64,000 nt of DNA from Melieria omissa (GCA_963971225.1 OZ020269.1:86758283-86822282); one strand, 5' to 3'; positions 1 to 13,224 are shown, numbered from the stretch's first letter. Translations and numbers: made by a program. The notes: generated by a model not told the origin, from the sequence alone.

Positions 1-840
1 GCTTAGCGAATTGAGTGCAGTACTTTATTAGCTGCTCCAGTTGAGTGTAGCTCGTCAGGAAATCAGAAACGTCGGCGCTTAAATGCGACGCATTTGGCGT
101 TCGTCTGCGTGTCCGTGGCAAGTGGTGAGTGGTGAGCGTGTGCCCCGGCATACATTGCGGGAATTTTAAGCGTTGATAAATGGTATGTGGCACACTATGT
201 GGCACACACTACTACTTGTACACATGCCGACGTACATGTGTCTTGATGTGTGTCTCGCACTATGTGCGAAATAGTGGCAGAGAGCAAAGCAAGGCAACAA
301 AAGAATAAGAAAACGAAAAACATTTCGGGGAATTGACTTTTTGACATGGAAAATTAATCGCGACATTTACAAAATTGAAATGTTGCGCCTATTTTAGTTT
401 TTTTGTCACAGTCCCTTCACCACACGTCGCACATGTGTCCATGTGTGCGTGTGCGAATGCTTGGATTACTCCATCTACTACATACAAGCAAAAAGTTTTC
501 AAGGCTTGTTTTTCGACACTCTACTTCTCGAGGGTCTTGGGTTGTTTTGAATGGATTTCTGCTGCTTAGTGATTTGTTATTTGTTCGCTTATGTGTTTTT
601 TGTTGATGCTACTATTGTTGTTGTTGTTGTTTCGGAATCTGTTAACGCCATGTCATTGTGTAATATTTTCATGTCAGATTAACTTTTCCACGAGATTGAA
701 CTGAAAAGTGACAAAAAGCAACGCCAACGCAAAATCGGGCAATTTAAATAAAGAACAAATCGCTTAAAACATAGAAAAGTGGGAAGTAATGTTGCGGTCG
801 TGCGTTTGCCGCTGGCCGCAACGTGTCCATGTGAGGCTAT

Positions 841-856
841 GTGTGTGTGTGTGTGT
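841..856. repeat. (GT)n microsatellite
   Basis: About eight uninterrupted GT dinucleotides, continuing into a less regular TG-rich stretch. Confidence 0.9.
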
Positions 857-1085
857 TTGTGCGAGAAATATAGCACCTTATCAGCGAGGCTCTATCTGCG
901 CATCTGTCTGTCCGTTGGCACGTATAAATAAATCCGCACTGCAAACATAAATCTCCGGCTGTGCGGCAGACATGGCCGCCACTCGCGTCGCTTCGCCATT
1001 GGCATTTGCCATCACATGCCATGCTGGTTATTAACTTTTCCTATCAAAGTTTTCCCGCTTGCATGTATTGCATGTCCCTGTGTAC

Positions 1086-1107
1086 GTGTGTGTGTGTGTG
1101 TGTGTGT
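1086..1107. repeat. (GT)n microsatellite
   Basis: About eleven GT dinucleotides in an otherwise unremarkable stretch. Confidence 0.9.
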
Positions 1108-1536
1108 ATGAGTTGGCGTTGGCATTGTTGTTGGACAGTCTTCATTTGAACTTTTAATCTAAGTTTTTTGCTGTCCCGCGCTCGTATCTGCATTATTTCT
1201 CACACCCTCTCACTCTCATTCTTCCCCTCTCTCTTTCTGTCTCTGCGTTGAATTCAGTTTGCTTGAGGTTTTTCTCCACCACCACGAAATGTCAAGTAGA
1301 AATAAATTTTTATCTCAATATTGCCACTTGCAGCAAACATTCGCTGTCCTCCAGCCACTCTGCTTCTCGCTATTTTTCTGCTGGTGCACATCAATAAAAA
1401 GCAGAAAAGTGCATAAAAATGTAGCAATGACCATGTACTGAGATTGTCACACAGATATTGTGACATTTGTACCACAGTCGCCCTCTCACTCGCGCATGCT
1501 ATGTGTTGTCTCTTGTCTCTTTCTTTGCCACAAATG

Positions 1537-1558
1537 CTGTCTGTCTGTCTGTCTGTCT
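1537..1558. repeat. (TCTG)n microsatellite
   Basis: Five copies of the tetranucleotide TCTG inside a CT-rich stretch (about 1200-1560). Confidence 0.85.
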
Positions 1559-2869
1559 TACCACCAACGGTGACCATAAAAAGTAAAGCACACAGCTATA
1601 AAGTAAACCAGCCTTTGGCTTCTTGCGCCACACTTCTCGCCACTTTTATCACACAACCGCACTAATTCTTCTTCTTCTATTCGTTTGCACTACAGATGTT
1701 AAGATAAACGTCGCGTTCGACAGTCGCCGGTCAATTTTAACGAGAAGCGTAAACTCTACACGTAGCCATGCCCGGTTTATGCCTCTACTCTCTGACTAGT
1801 TTATGTCCTTTCAACGTTAAATATATTTAAAAGCCATACAGAAGTATAAAATAAAGTGGTGTAATTTAAAAACTAAAAACATTTTAGTGGCCTTATATAA
1901 GAACTAATGAGGGTCTCCCTGGTCCCAAGTAAGGTTTCAATATTAAAAAAAAAAAAATCGGTTGAGATATCCAAGTTTATTTCGAAGGTAAAGCAAGTTA
2001 TTACTACCAATTGGTAAACTAACGCATAGGTCGGCAATCGAATTGACCGATGCACATAGCGAAATTTATTGTTTTGTCACAAATATATGTGGACATTTTT
2101 CCACGCTGTTCATCTCTCCTTCTGGTCGTTACAAGTGTCACATTCCAGTTAATATACCCTGGCACCTGATTGCAGGGTATAACAAATGGAGCCAAGAAAC
2201 TCAGATAGAATAAAGTGAACTGTCAGGAGTCAGTTGAGCATAGAAACGTTAGAAGTTTGAAGCATTTGTTAATAAAATAAAAAAATATATATAAATTTGT
2301 TTATTTGAAAAAACTTTATTTAAAAAATCTAATTTATTTAAAAAAAAATATATTTTAAACTCAAATATTGACTAAAATAATTCTTGTTTTCGAAAAGTTT
2401 TAAACTTAAATTTGAAAACTTTTAGTATTAATATATCATAACTTTTTATATTTTTTTAACAACTTTCTAGAATATTAAAATTTAATCTAACTAAACGAAA
2501 ATTATCTTTGGCCATTGAATAAAAAATAATAAATAAAAAAATATATATTTCATTCCACTCCCAACTTTTTGTTTCATAAAATTAATTTATTTGTCACAAG
2601 TTTAAACAAATACTTAGCATTGCTCCTTAAAAATAATGAAAGTCACTCAATGTTCATCTTTAATTTATAACGCAGCAGATTTTTAAGAAATTCTGCTTGA
2701 AAAATATCAGTTTCCAAATTTTAAATTTCATACGACTTAACTCAAGGAAACAGTTCTTGGAAATGAAAGACTGTTGGTTTCATGGATTGATTGCTTAATT
2801 TGGGACAGTTTATAAAAATAAACATAAAAATTAAAACTTATAAAATTGTGAGAGTTGGCCAATATTATG

Positions 2870-4900
2870 AAAATGTGAAATTTGGCGCTAATTTGGATAG
2901 TTGTCACAAATTCTAATATTGGGTAAGTTCTAAAATTGGGCCAGTTGTCACAAATTTTAAAATTGAGATAGTTTTCAGAAATTTTAACATTAGTTCATGT
3001 ACTACAAATTCTAAAATTGGAATAGATGTCACAAATTATATGTAACATTTTAATAATAATATTTTAATAATTATAATATTTTAATAGCTTTAATAACATT
3101 TTAATAATTTACAATTTCTACAACTGAAAAAGTTGTCACAATATTTGAAACTAGATTGGCTGTCCCAAAATATAACATTTTAACGGTTTCCTAACAGTAA
3201 AAAAGTGCTACAGGTTTCCAAAATTAAAAAATTAGGGCGCTTGTCACAAGTTTTGAAATTGAAAGATTTCTCTTAATATGTCATATTGGGCCCAGTGTCC
3301 TAAATTTTGGAATTGTGTCTGGTGTCTCACATTATTAAATTTTGAAACAGTTATTGTGAACCTTCATATTGGAACATTTTCCCAAAATTGTATAAGTTGT
3401 GCCAAATCATCGAATTGGATTGACGATTTACTCGTAGAAGGTCGAATCATGTCAGCTGTTTTCAGTTATGAACTCGAAATGGTTGTGTCGAATTGTATAA
3501 TAAAATGAGGTCAGTTTAAGTTTCAAAATTGAAAAATTTGTCTTAATACATCAAATTGCTGTGAGGTCCCATATTTTGAAATTATGTCAAACCACATTAT
3601 AGAATTGAAACTGTTACTTTTAAAATGAGCATGATTACTGCAAATTATAAAATTTGGGACGGTTATCCCAAATCATTAACTAACTCAACTAATTGGCTTA
3701 AGTAACGAGTTGTATATGCTGTCTTTAATTAATTAATATAAAAGTTGTCACAAATTATAAAGTTAGGGCATTTGTCATAAGCTACGAAATGGAAAGAATT
3801 TTTTCAATAAATTCCAAATTGAGTGTCTTAAATTTAAGAATTATATCTGGTGTCCCACATTCATAAATTGAAAGACTTGGCCTAAATGTAGAAATTGTGA
3901 AATTTTCCATAGAATACAAAATTGAGAACAACAACAATTGAGAACAAATTTTCCCAAACTATCAAATTATAGCATTAATTTCCAACTAATAAATCGAAAT
4001 AGTTGCCCAAAGTTATGAAATCAATAAAGTTGTCACACATCATCAGAATTGAAATAGTTACTCTGAATCTAGAATTAGTTCAACTTTTTCAAATTAGAAC
4101 GATTATCCCAAATCATTAAATTGAATTAATTGTGTGTTGTAGTGACGAAATATATATGCTTTCTTGAATTATTTAATATAATAAATAAATAATAATTGTC
4201 ACAAAATATAAAATTTGAGCATGTGTCATAAGTTACGAAATGGAAAGATTTGTCCAAATAAATAAAAGTGAATGCCTTAAATTTTGGAATTATGTCTGCT
4301 GTCTCACATTCTTATTATAAATTGAAAGAGTTGTTCTAAATGTAGAAATTGTGACATTTTTCATTAAATACAAAATCGAGATTAGTTGTCCCAAACCATC
4401 AGATTAAAGCATTTATTTAAAACTTATAAATCGAAATAGTTGCCAAATATTATGAAATTAAGATTGTTTTCACAATTCATCAAATTGGGATAGTTGCCTC
4501 AAACCATAAAATTTGGTTATATAAGTGTCCCATTTATGAAACTTTACGAGTATCGGTCTCAAATTATGATACTTAAACGCTTGTCCTAAATCCTAAAATT
4601 TAAACGTTTCCCCTAAATTCTCTAATAGGGGTCAATTGTACAAAATCATCTAATTGAGTAGAGTGTCACAAATAGTGAGGAAGTTCTCCCCAATACAAAA
4701 GCAAAGTGCAAAATAAAGAAATTTGGACAGTTGTCACAAACTAGACATCAAATTGAGAAAGTTATCTTAAATAACTAATATTGGCTACGTGTCCCTTATT
4801 ATAAAATTGTGCGACTATTGGATGTCTCAAATTATGAAATAAAATCCCTTGTCCAAAATTTTGAAATTCATTCAATTGTCCCACATCAAAAATTTGATCA
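2870..4900. repeat. Degenerate minisatellite, short GTCACAAATT-type unit
   Basis: Two kilobases are built from diverged copies of a unit of roughly 28-30 bases whose core reads like TTGTCACAAATTATAAAATT. Clear cores lie near 2900, 2945, 3030, 3135, 3240, 3745, 4195 and 4730. Many intermediate units have decayed to 'cccaaat..taaatt'. A higher-order duplication sits on top: 3663-4000 resembles 4103-4460, with anchor words offset by about 440-455 bases. No protein is encoded; the 76-residue open frame at 3278-3508 is made of the repeat itself. Confidence 0.8.
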
Positions 4901-5099
4901 AATTTGGCTCTATTGGTAACCTATATTGGAACCAAAAAGATTTTGGTTGTGCAATAAAGATTGTCTAACCAAACTGTTTGTTAAGTGATCAAAATACGAA
5001 TACAAAATTAAACGCCCAACAATTGTCTGAAGTTAAATTTTAACCAACATTGCCTTAACGGAGAGAGTGGATGTATAAACTTTCTTGCTAAATATATTT
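4901..5099. other. AT-rich spacer, nothing seen
   Basis: AT-rich sequence after the minisatellite decays. No repeat or gene signal is visible. Confidence 0.5.
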
Positions 5100-5700
5100 T
5101 CAACTTTAATACAACAAAATTAATAAGGCGCCAGTCCCAGCGCCAAACTGAAACTTGTGAACTCTGCTTCGCTGCGCTGTCGACAACTTTGACACATTTG
5201 CGCCAACTGTCAGCTTAGTGTCCCGTCTTAGTACACGGCAAACCGGCGCCGCAGGAATTTTCCGACTTCGAGAGACTACATCGTAGTTGGTCTCCGCATG
5301 GTGGGTGGGGAGGGGCGGTGCTGTGCGGAGAGCAAGAAACGTGGGCAGGTTAAGCAGCACAACATGCGACACGGTGTGTCTGTGCGTCCCTGCGGTCATG
5401 CTGTCACATGTGACTCGCTGCCGCTGATGTTGCGAGTTGTGTTGCGGCCAATTAAGGAACTCTTAAGCACTCCTCCTGCCGTGCTCCATACTCGAGCAGC
5501 CGCCACCTGCTGCCGCCGCCAACATGGCCTACGGTGCCGTGTGCGTTCGCCACCGTGACACATGGAGCGTTCGGCTGTTCGGTTTATTGGAATGCTCGCA
5601 GTACAAGTGAGACGCTAAGAAGCAGCTGAAGGACACTCGGGCTGTGGTCGGGCTGCGGAACGTTGACGAAAGACATGCGGCAGCAATAAATGAAACAAAC
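5100..5700. other. GC-richer island, no gene recognised
   Basis: Composition rises sharply against both AT-rich flanks. Short overlapping open frames occur on both strands (5106-5399 minus and 5298-5558 plus), as expected of GC-rich noncoding DNA. No domain or splice-bounded exon is convincing. It could be conserved regulatory DNA or an untranslated exon. Confidence 0.4.
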
Positions 5701-6800
5701 TAATGTCGGCTAATTAATTTGTGGATATCGCTAGAGATGGACCGGGTATGCTTTGTTATTGTTGTTATTGGTGGTGGGCTGGTGATGGTGAAGGTGTCCT
5801 TTGAATGGTGCATCAGAGTTGGTAGGGTGTTTGGAATTATCTACATTGTTTCATTGATTGTTTACACATGCCTGAATATTGTTTACATCAAATTGAAAGT
5901 TGTTTGCAGAACTGTTCTCACTTTAATTCCAATTATTTGAAGCGTTTTCTTGGTGGCTGACATATTGAATATATTTTTCTAAATGTTGAATATATTTTTC
6001 TATATTTTTTTAAATATTTTTGACACTTTACAATTTTCTACGCGCTTCTAAAATTTTTCATGTATTAATTGAATGAAAATGTCAACATTTAAATGTATAT
6101 TTGTATATTTTGCATATTTTTCCCATTTGTTTTCGTTACAAAGTTGAAATTGTATATGCTTTCTCCCATTTTTGTCCAATTTTTTTATTTTATAAAACGG
6201 ATGTTTTTATTTTCTACATTTAATTTATTTTCTACATTTCAGAACTTTAAAAAAAAAAATAATTATACAAAATTTTATTCACCTTATATTATCTACCCAT
6301 TGTTTACATGTCCATGTCAACAATTGTTATGCACATAAGATTACACAAAATTATTGTTGATCTAAAATATTTGTCATGGTTACCAAGTTTGCTCGTCTTT
6401 TGAATCCCGCAACTTAGTATTTCTTGGAAATTAGTTGTTGGGCAGCTACAAAGTTGTTGGGTTTGTTTTGTTTGACTTGAATACTTTGATTGAACTTTTC
6501 GCTTTAATTTGTAGTCGTTTTTCTTTATTTATTTATACTTATATGTATGTAGTCTCACAAACATTTATTTTGTCCTTGAATTCATTTATAATGTTTGACC
6601 TTCGTTGCGCTTTGTTGTTAGTTTTTGTTTGTAGCCCTTTGCTTTGACAACTCTTTAGAATTTTAACAATCAATTATCTTAATAAAGTACGAATTCTCAA
6701 GTAAGGTTTTTGCAATATTTTTTCAAGCCAATAAATCAATCAGAAATGATTTCTTGAAAGTTTCAAGGTAACTGGTTAGTTTAATTATGTTTGCAACTGT
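5701..6800. other. T-rich intergenic DNA
   Basis: The T-rich plus strand gives several short hydrophobic open frames (5719-5940, 6093-6338, 6435-6647). These are what T-rich DNA produces and are not credible proteins. A short direct repeat of a TTGAATATATTTTTCTA-type word occurs at 5964-6006. Confidence 0.5.
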
Positions 6801-6814
6801 TTGTACCATAAGTC

Positions 6815-8109
6815 GGAATATTTTAGTTAGCACTAACCGAATCTTAATTATTGATTATATCCGTAAGAAAATGATTTCTTCATGACACAAAATCTATTTT
6901 CTTCTGGTCTCTTTTATAAAAATACAAATAAATTGCCGCATGTTTGAAGAATCATCACTTGATAAGGGCTCAACTGATTTGGCGTTTGTTGTGTTGTTTT
7001 GTTCGTTATTTTCAGAACAAGGTTTTTATAAAAAAATGGTTGGAAAATCTGCAGGAAAAGGTGAGGTGTAGCACTAAATTTCCGTATACATAACTTAAGA
7101 ATTATAAGTCGCACAAACTTACTAAATTTATTCATTAGTTTTCTTCGAGTCGAAAATGGGTTCAGAAGTAGACAAGTAGTAACACAGTTTTGATGTCAAA
7201 TTGCTTTGAAACTATGAGAAACACGGAAACTCACGGAGGACTTACTACTACTTTAGTTACTACTATTTTAACGCACAGTTTAAAACGGTGGTCGGCAAAG
7301 CTTACTCAATTGAGCAGGACGCTAAGCACACGCATTCTTACGCTCTCTCAATCAGCCGTTGTTCAGGTATAATTTTATACAGTGTAGAGAAATTACACTG
7401 CGCTAACTAACACCATCTCATTGTCACTTTTGTTGACCACCGGTTTAAACATACTTAATAGTTCTTTGCTCTATGTAGTTTACAACTTCTTCATTACCAA
7501 ATTCTAGCTGTGCAAAAACGAGATGGATCGCTAGTAATATGTAAGTAGCGTATAGCGGTTGTAGTAAATTTCAAATCAGTGCATTTCAGTTAGAACTAAC
7601 CGATTCTAAGTAATCCAGTATAACTAAATATTTTTAGTTTTATCTCTTAATTGTAATTGATTTCAATATCAAATGAGAAAAATTGCTTTAAAAGCAACGG
7701 CTATCACGTTCCTATATTGCAGTTAGTGGTAACCGATTATAAGTTATTGAAGGTAACTGAACAGAAATTAAAATATTTATTCAAGATAAATCTAATTCTG
7801 TTATATGTTATTTTTAGCTGCTCTTAAAAACAAGCGAACTTGAATTTTTGTTGCTTCTGATAAGTTCAAGTATTCCCGTCAGTTCTAACCAGTTCTTAGT
7901 TTTTGACTGTAGACCACCAAATATATATTTTTTTTATTGTTTAGATGTTCGGAAACGGTTTGTATGGAACCGCTTCGGAAGATGTTATTCAGTTGTTAGT
8001 TCAGTAAGAGATTTAAAAATTGAATTAGAACGATTGGTTTTTCTTTAAAGAGGTAAAAAGACGCATGGTTCGATTCAAAATTGGTGCAAAGCTTTGGTTT
8101 TAACATGTT
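6815..8109. repeat. Scattered copies of a CAGTTAG-AACTAACCGATT-type repeat
   Basis: Diverged copies of a word reading roughly CAGTCAGTCCTAACCGATT recur near 6835, 7596, 7726 and 7885, each followed by a similar TAAGTTATT/CTATTTCATATAA tail. They appear to be older, more decayed units of the regular array that starts at 8110. A lone further copy lies at about 10872-10900. Confidence 0.6.
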
Positions 8110-8775
8110 TTTGCTGCTTTTAGTAATATGACATTTTTTATTTTTCAACACTCAAAAAAACAACTGAATAAATTTCAGTCAGTCCTAACCGATTCCAAAC
8201 TATTTCCTATAACCAGGTTTCTATGCATCTTTCAGTTGGTTGTAGCTACTTCGTGGCTGCTTCATGAGCATATTTGCATCCTTCGTTGCTTCGACTTTGG
8301 CAAATCAATGTATTGCAGTCAGTCCTAACCGGTTAGTAACTACTTCATGCGTTTTATCTCTTGAAGCGAACATTTATATTTTTGTAGTAATGACAAGTGA
8401 ATAAATTTCAGTCAGTCCTAACGGGTTCCAAACTATTTCATATAATTAGGTTTCTATGGACTTATCAGTTAGTTGAAGCTACGTCATGGCTGATTCATGA
8501 GCATATTTGCGTCCTTTGTTGCTTCGACATTGGTAAATCAATACAGTCAGTGCTAACCGGTTAACAACTACTTCATGCGTTTTATCTGTTAATGGTTAAC
8601 ATTTTTGTAAGTGAAAAATTTTTATTTTTGTAGTAATGACAAGCGAACAAATTTCAGTCAGTCTTAACCGATTCCTAACTATTTCATATAATCAGGTTTC
8701 TATGCATTTATCAATTAGTTTTAGCTAATCCGTTGCTGCTTTTTGAGCATATTTGCGTCCTTCGTTGCTCCGACT
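8110..8775. repeat. Tandem array of about 240-bp units
   Basis: Three units carry the same ordered landmarks: CAGTCAGTCCTAACC, then AACTATTTCATATAA, GGTTTCTATGCA, TTCATGAGCATATTTGCGTC and CTTCGTTGCTTCGAC. The first landmark falls at 8181, 8414 and 8660 (offsets 233 and 246). Each unit contains a second, shorter CAGTCAGT-CCTAACCGGTT copy (near 8320 and 8556), so the array is dimeric. No coding potential. Confidence 0.8.
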
Positions 8776-10208
8776 TGAATTTCGTTGAAAAGCTCAACGT
8801 CAAAAGTTCAACAAAATTAAACACATCTTTAATATGGACAAACCTACGTAAATACGAGTTTATTTATATAAAAGCATCAACAGAGAGAGAGACTACACTC
8901 AATTCAGTTAAACATTGCCACATCCATCTAATCTTGTCTAATACACAAACATACAAGCAAAGTAAATATACCTTTTCATCAAAGCGTATCACGAGAAAAA
9001 AATTGACTTTGTCATCAGCCTTGAACGAGGACACTGCCTGGTGCTGTAAGTCACTTTGGTTGGAAGTTGTCATGTTGTTGTCATAATTACTCAATTTGTT
9101 CAACAGCAACAACAACAACAGACCAACAAGACCATTGGCAAACCGAAAATGTTGTATGGCCACTGATGAGCGAACGACCGGCGGCCGGTGGGCGACGAGC
9201 GTGACGGCAAACGAACGAACGTCCAGGATGTGGCAGCACGAAATAATTGCTGAATTTGTCAAACTCAAATAATTGGGCAATTAATAAGCGGCAGTGACGA
9301 AAAAGGACCATAACACACATACACATACACAGACACACATTGAGCAACAGCACACTACCCACTACTCGGTGGGCAGATGGGCGTGGGCAATGGCACGCGG
9401 GTCGTGCAGACCCATTTAATTAATATGCTCGCCTTTTAAAGTGCACATTATTAATTTGCGCACACGCGTCAGTTGGCAAACGAGTCGCTGGCAGCCGACA
9501 AGCTGCACGCCGGTTGACTGGCGCTGCTGCGTCAATTGAAGGTCCTCGAAATCGTTTGCGCTTAAATACACGTCTTTTCAGACTTGGAGGCAGCGCCGCA
9601 AGGCCTTTCATTACATAAAAGTGCAAAAGAAAAAACAAGAAGAGGAGAGAATGAAAAAAATCATGGAAAACAAGTGCAGCAATATTCATGCAGCCCCGTC
9701 TTCATTTGACTTCCTGTGCCTCTGTTGATGGCGCGGCAAATGTTGTGATTTCCTGCCGTTGTTGTTGATTTTCAATTTGATTTCACTCTGCTTCCGCCAA
9801 CACGTTTCTGCTTAGTGCGCTGGCATGGCGTTTGCATCCTTGAGCCGCAAATTGGTGCCAGCGATTGCGAATCGCTATTGAAGGCAGTTGCCCGTTTGCC
9901 TGTCGACGGCTGCACGACCAAATCGGCGCTAAGCTGCATTTCTGCGCCGCCACTCTGAAAGCAATTAACTGTAATGCAAAAGTAGGCTGCTCCACATGTT
10001 TGCGCGCGTGTGTGTGTGTGTGTGAGTGTGTAGGATGCTTTGTATTTTGAAGAGTCAAGGTAAGTGCCGCATTCAGCGAAAACAGCGGCTCCCAACAAGT
10101 TAAAAGTGATCAATCAAAGTGGGATCTTCCTTTCTTAAGTGAACAATCAGCGATTGAGGATGGAAACCTGTAAAATTAGCAGATCAGATTACTTCACTCT
10201 TAATGGCT
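8776..10208. other. Low-repeat intergenic DNA, GC-richer from 9100
   Basis: A mixed stretch with (CA)n, (CAA)n and (GT)n microsatellites. Overlapping short open frames on both strands (8864-9280, 9087-9362, 9420-9689, 9772-10113, all minus) share no recognisable domain and have no supporting splice structure. It may contain regulatory DNA of a neighbouring gene; I see no gene. Confidence 0.45.
10008..10029. repeat. (GT)n microsatellite
   Basis: GT dinucleotide run interrupted by one GTGA step. Confidence 0.85.
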
Positions 10209-10800
10209 CAATGTTGCCAGATCAGGAGATTTCCTCATAGATTTACAAGAGTATTGGCCTTTTAGGAGAATGTTTAAGAGGAAGAATTGTTTAGGAGAAA
10301 GTTTATGAGATTTATATTTTGTGTTTGAGGATTTTTCGGATCCTTGGCGGATTTTTGGGAGATTTGTGGTTAACGAAGTGTGATGTATTGGGAACACTGG
10401 TTACAAACCATATTTTGGCAATATTTTAATAGATAAAACACCCTATTGTGTTAAAAATTTGTAAGCTTACAAAATGTAAACTCGTTCCATCTCACTTGTT
10501 CTCACTTATTGCTGTCACAATGGAATTCCGCCTAAATGGCAATTTTTGTTTAATTCATTTGTTAAATGTTTAGTTTTTCTTAAGTTTTTGTTGTTAAGCT
10601 GAAGATGAATAGAAAAAGGCTGCATTAAAAAGTTGTTGTATATATTTATTTTTATTTTTTTAATTAAGTTTTAAGTTTAATTCCTTTAAAATGATGCAAA
10701 TTATAAAACAATTTTAGAAGATTTGGTTTACTTTTGGGAGGAAATTTCAGTATTTTTTTAAGATTTAGGAGAAAGTCATTTCAGGTATCTGGCAACACTG
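10209..10800. mobile_element. hAT-type non-autonomous element (592 bp)
   Basis: The ends form terminal inverted repeats: CAATGTTGCCAGAT at the left, and at the right the complement of CAGTGTTGCCAGAT (13 of 14 match). The flanking octamers TAATGGCT and TGTTGGCT agree at 6 of 8 positions, as expected of an old hAT 8-bp target duplication. CAGTG-type ends fit the hAT superfamily. No transposase is encoded. The left 200 bases (inverted) match the 153-bp unit triplicated at 29001-29459, so both belong to one family. Age is indicated by the TSD and TIR mismatches. Confidence 0.7.
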
Positions 10801-12290
10801 TGTTGGCTTTTCTGCTACCGTGGCAGAAGCCAGTTGCTGCTGAGAAAACTGCATTTGAATCAATGTGTTCAGGTCAGTCATAACCGATTCATAACTGCTT
10901 TACATTGTTCTTTTATTTATAAGTGAGATTGAGGTGTTTAACCCAAAATTTAGCAGTTTCGTTAAAAGGTTGATGAAGTTATCAGTCAGAATTTTATGTT
11001 GTTTGAAGGTAGTGGCACACATTTTTATAGAAAAACTACATGAAAACCATTAATACAACGAAAACTATTAATAATCAAAATATATCAAACTAATCAGTCG
11101 TATTTAATGAATTACTACTGCAACTCATAAATCATATAAATATCCACTTTGTACCACTTAGGAACCAATCAGGGTCGGTCTGTTAGTAACCACAACCTAT
11201 CAATCAATCGAATTGCGCAAAGTTTGGTAACCTCTGATAACTGTTAAATGGCGCTTTGGCACTTCCTTCTTACACGCAGGTGTAGTTATGTGTAAGTTTG
11301 CGTGTGGACTTTTTATACCCCCCCACACACACACACACAAACACTCAAATTTGCACTAATTAAAATTTCATGCTGTTCTAACTTTAATAAACGCCATTTT
11401 GAAATGATTTCGCCTTTGAATATGTCGACATACGCACAAACATGCACAGATGTATACTCGATAATTAAGGTTTATAACCAACTATTAGGACATGCTGTAA
11501 GTAATGCAGGTATTTCTTTGAATGCAGTTTTCATTTATACAAACTGTGAATAAACCCAACTAAGAATTTACAATAAAAAAGTCAACTTTTTGCTAATTTA
11601 TTGGATACATTTTATAATTTTATAAATTTATTTATCTTTAATATTTTAATGTATTTAATATTCATATTTTAATATTTTTATAAATTTGTTAAAGAATCAA
11701 AAAGTGTAAACCATAAACCAGTTATGAAACCAATTATAGGGATTTTCTTTGTTTTCTTAGTTTAGAATCTAAAAAGGAACAATTTCCTTCCTTTCCTGAA
11801 TGAGGGGAATTTTGCAAAAATTGCATGCAAATATTAAATTAAAATTTCGAAAACTAATACAACTATTAAAATTTGATATCAAGATGCAAAACTCAACAGC
11901 TCCTGCTATATTTTAAGATCCGTTTGGTGATTGATTGGCGATCCGATTGAAGAGTACGAAGAGACGCCGTTCAGTGGTCCGAATTTCCAAGAGCTGCATA
12001 CATTTCAGCGCCATAAGTTTTATTATCTGTACTAAGAAAAAGGCTTAGACCAGTGATGACTATCTCAGGTCCCAGCGTAGCCTCAGTGTCGTTTTAAATT
12101 TCAGGCGAGTGAGGAATGTTCGCTCGTATATCGAAGTTTGGTCAACGAACGGCCTTTAACATTCAAAAATGTCTGACAGCACTGATTGCGAACCTTCAAC
12201 TATTTCTAAAACGAAAGAAACTGCATTACTCATGGCATAACCCAACAGCTTTGCAGACTTACTAAACACTTAGGCCGCTGCAGAGGCATA
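10801..12290. other. AT-rich intergenic DNA, no gene recognised
   Basis: Contains one further copy of the CAGTCAGT-AACCGATT word (about 10872) and a (CA)n run. Open frames are short and featureless. Confidence 0.5.
11321..11340. repeat. (CA)n microsatellite
   Basis: About nine CA dinucleotides after a C run. Confidence 0.85.
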
Positions 12291-13024
12291 AGAAATTTGA
12301 ATTGCCCGTTAAACACGGACTGTCAGTGGCTGCCGCTGTGCTTAGCGCAGTCCTTGCAGCTGCTTCTTGCCGCTACCAACAGCAACAATAATAACAACAA
12401 CAGCAACAACAACAACTTGCAAGTGCAAGCAACTAATTTACAGAAATACCAGCACTTGCAGACAAACAGACACACAAACATGCGCAACGCTAAGCGCGCA
12501 TATTTGATTACGTGTGCGTGTGTGTGTGTGTGCTCGGCGCACGTGTGGCTGTGTGCCTAAGTAGGCATACACGGCAAATCCTTAATGGGTAATTACACAA
12601 TTTCATTAAATATCGCGCGCTTGCAGGCTGCCGTTGCAGCTGGAGCCGATCTTCCGTTTCGAGCCGCTTGGTGTCTGCGCTTCAGATACGAATTGAAGGC
12701 GCCGCCGGTGTTTAGCTGGTTGGTTTATGTTTACATTTGTTGTTGTTCCTATTGCATTTTGCTTGAAGTCTTTTTGCATTGCTCGGTCGGCAAAAGGTTT
12801 TCACGGCGCGTTATCGCTTGAACTTTTCCGCACTGCAGTTTTCCGTCGCTTGTGCCATTTCCTTGGCCTATGTGTGCGCATACACCTGTCACCGCATTCA
12901 CTCCTCTTCAGGGACGTTGTTACCATCGGCACTTTTAATTTTCTATGCACTGCATTTGGCTGAGTTTGAGCGTTTTCTAATTAGTTTTTAAGTGATTTCG
13001 CACAAATTTAAGAAGGGCACTTGA
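12291..13024. other. GC-richer, low-repeat island
   Basis: Contains a CAA-rich run (about 12378-12418) and a GT run (about 12508-12532). Three overlapping short open frames on the plus strand between 12585 and 12991 come from base composition rather than from a conserved protein. Possible conserved noncoding DNA. Confidence 0.4.
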
Positions 13025-13048
13025 TGTGCGCAATTGACAGGTCCACGT

Positions 13049-13090
13049 AGAGAGAGAGAAAGGGAGAGATAGAGAGGGAGGGAGAGAAGA
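13049..13090. repeat. GA-rich simple repeat
   Basis: Imperfect (GA)n/(GGGA)n tract. GAGA tracts can be bound by GAGA factor in flies, but nothing nearby shows a promoter. Confidence 0.75.
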
Positions 13091-13224
13091 AGTGACATCA
13101 AGAGTTGGAACTGCAAGTTTAGAAATGCGCCGAAAGGTCCTTGGAATCAGTAAAAATTGCGGTACAAATATTGAGAAATGAACTCTAAGTCCTTAAGCCA
13201 GTGGCATTATATGGATTTAATTAA

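Larger units (their letters stand above)
1..2869. other. Intergenic DNA, no gene recognised
   Basis: The open frames here are short, overlap one another and resemble no protein family I know. The first 1.7 kb is single-copy-looking with several microsatellites; from about 1.8 kb it becomes AT-rich with A/T runs. A small imperfect palindrome built on the words accctg and cagggt sits at 2156-2180. No promoter or transcript can be placed. Confidence 0.6.

Noticed and set aside
2870..4900. CRISPR-like array
   Set aside because: The repeats are degenerate and contiguous without unique spacers, and the DNA is eukaryotic.
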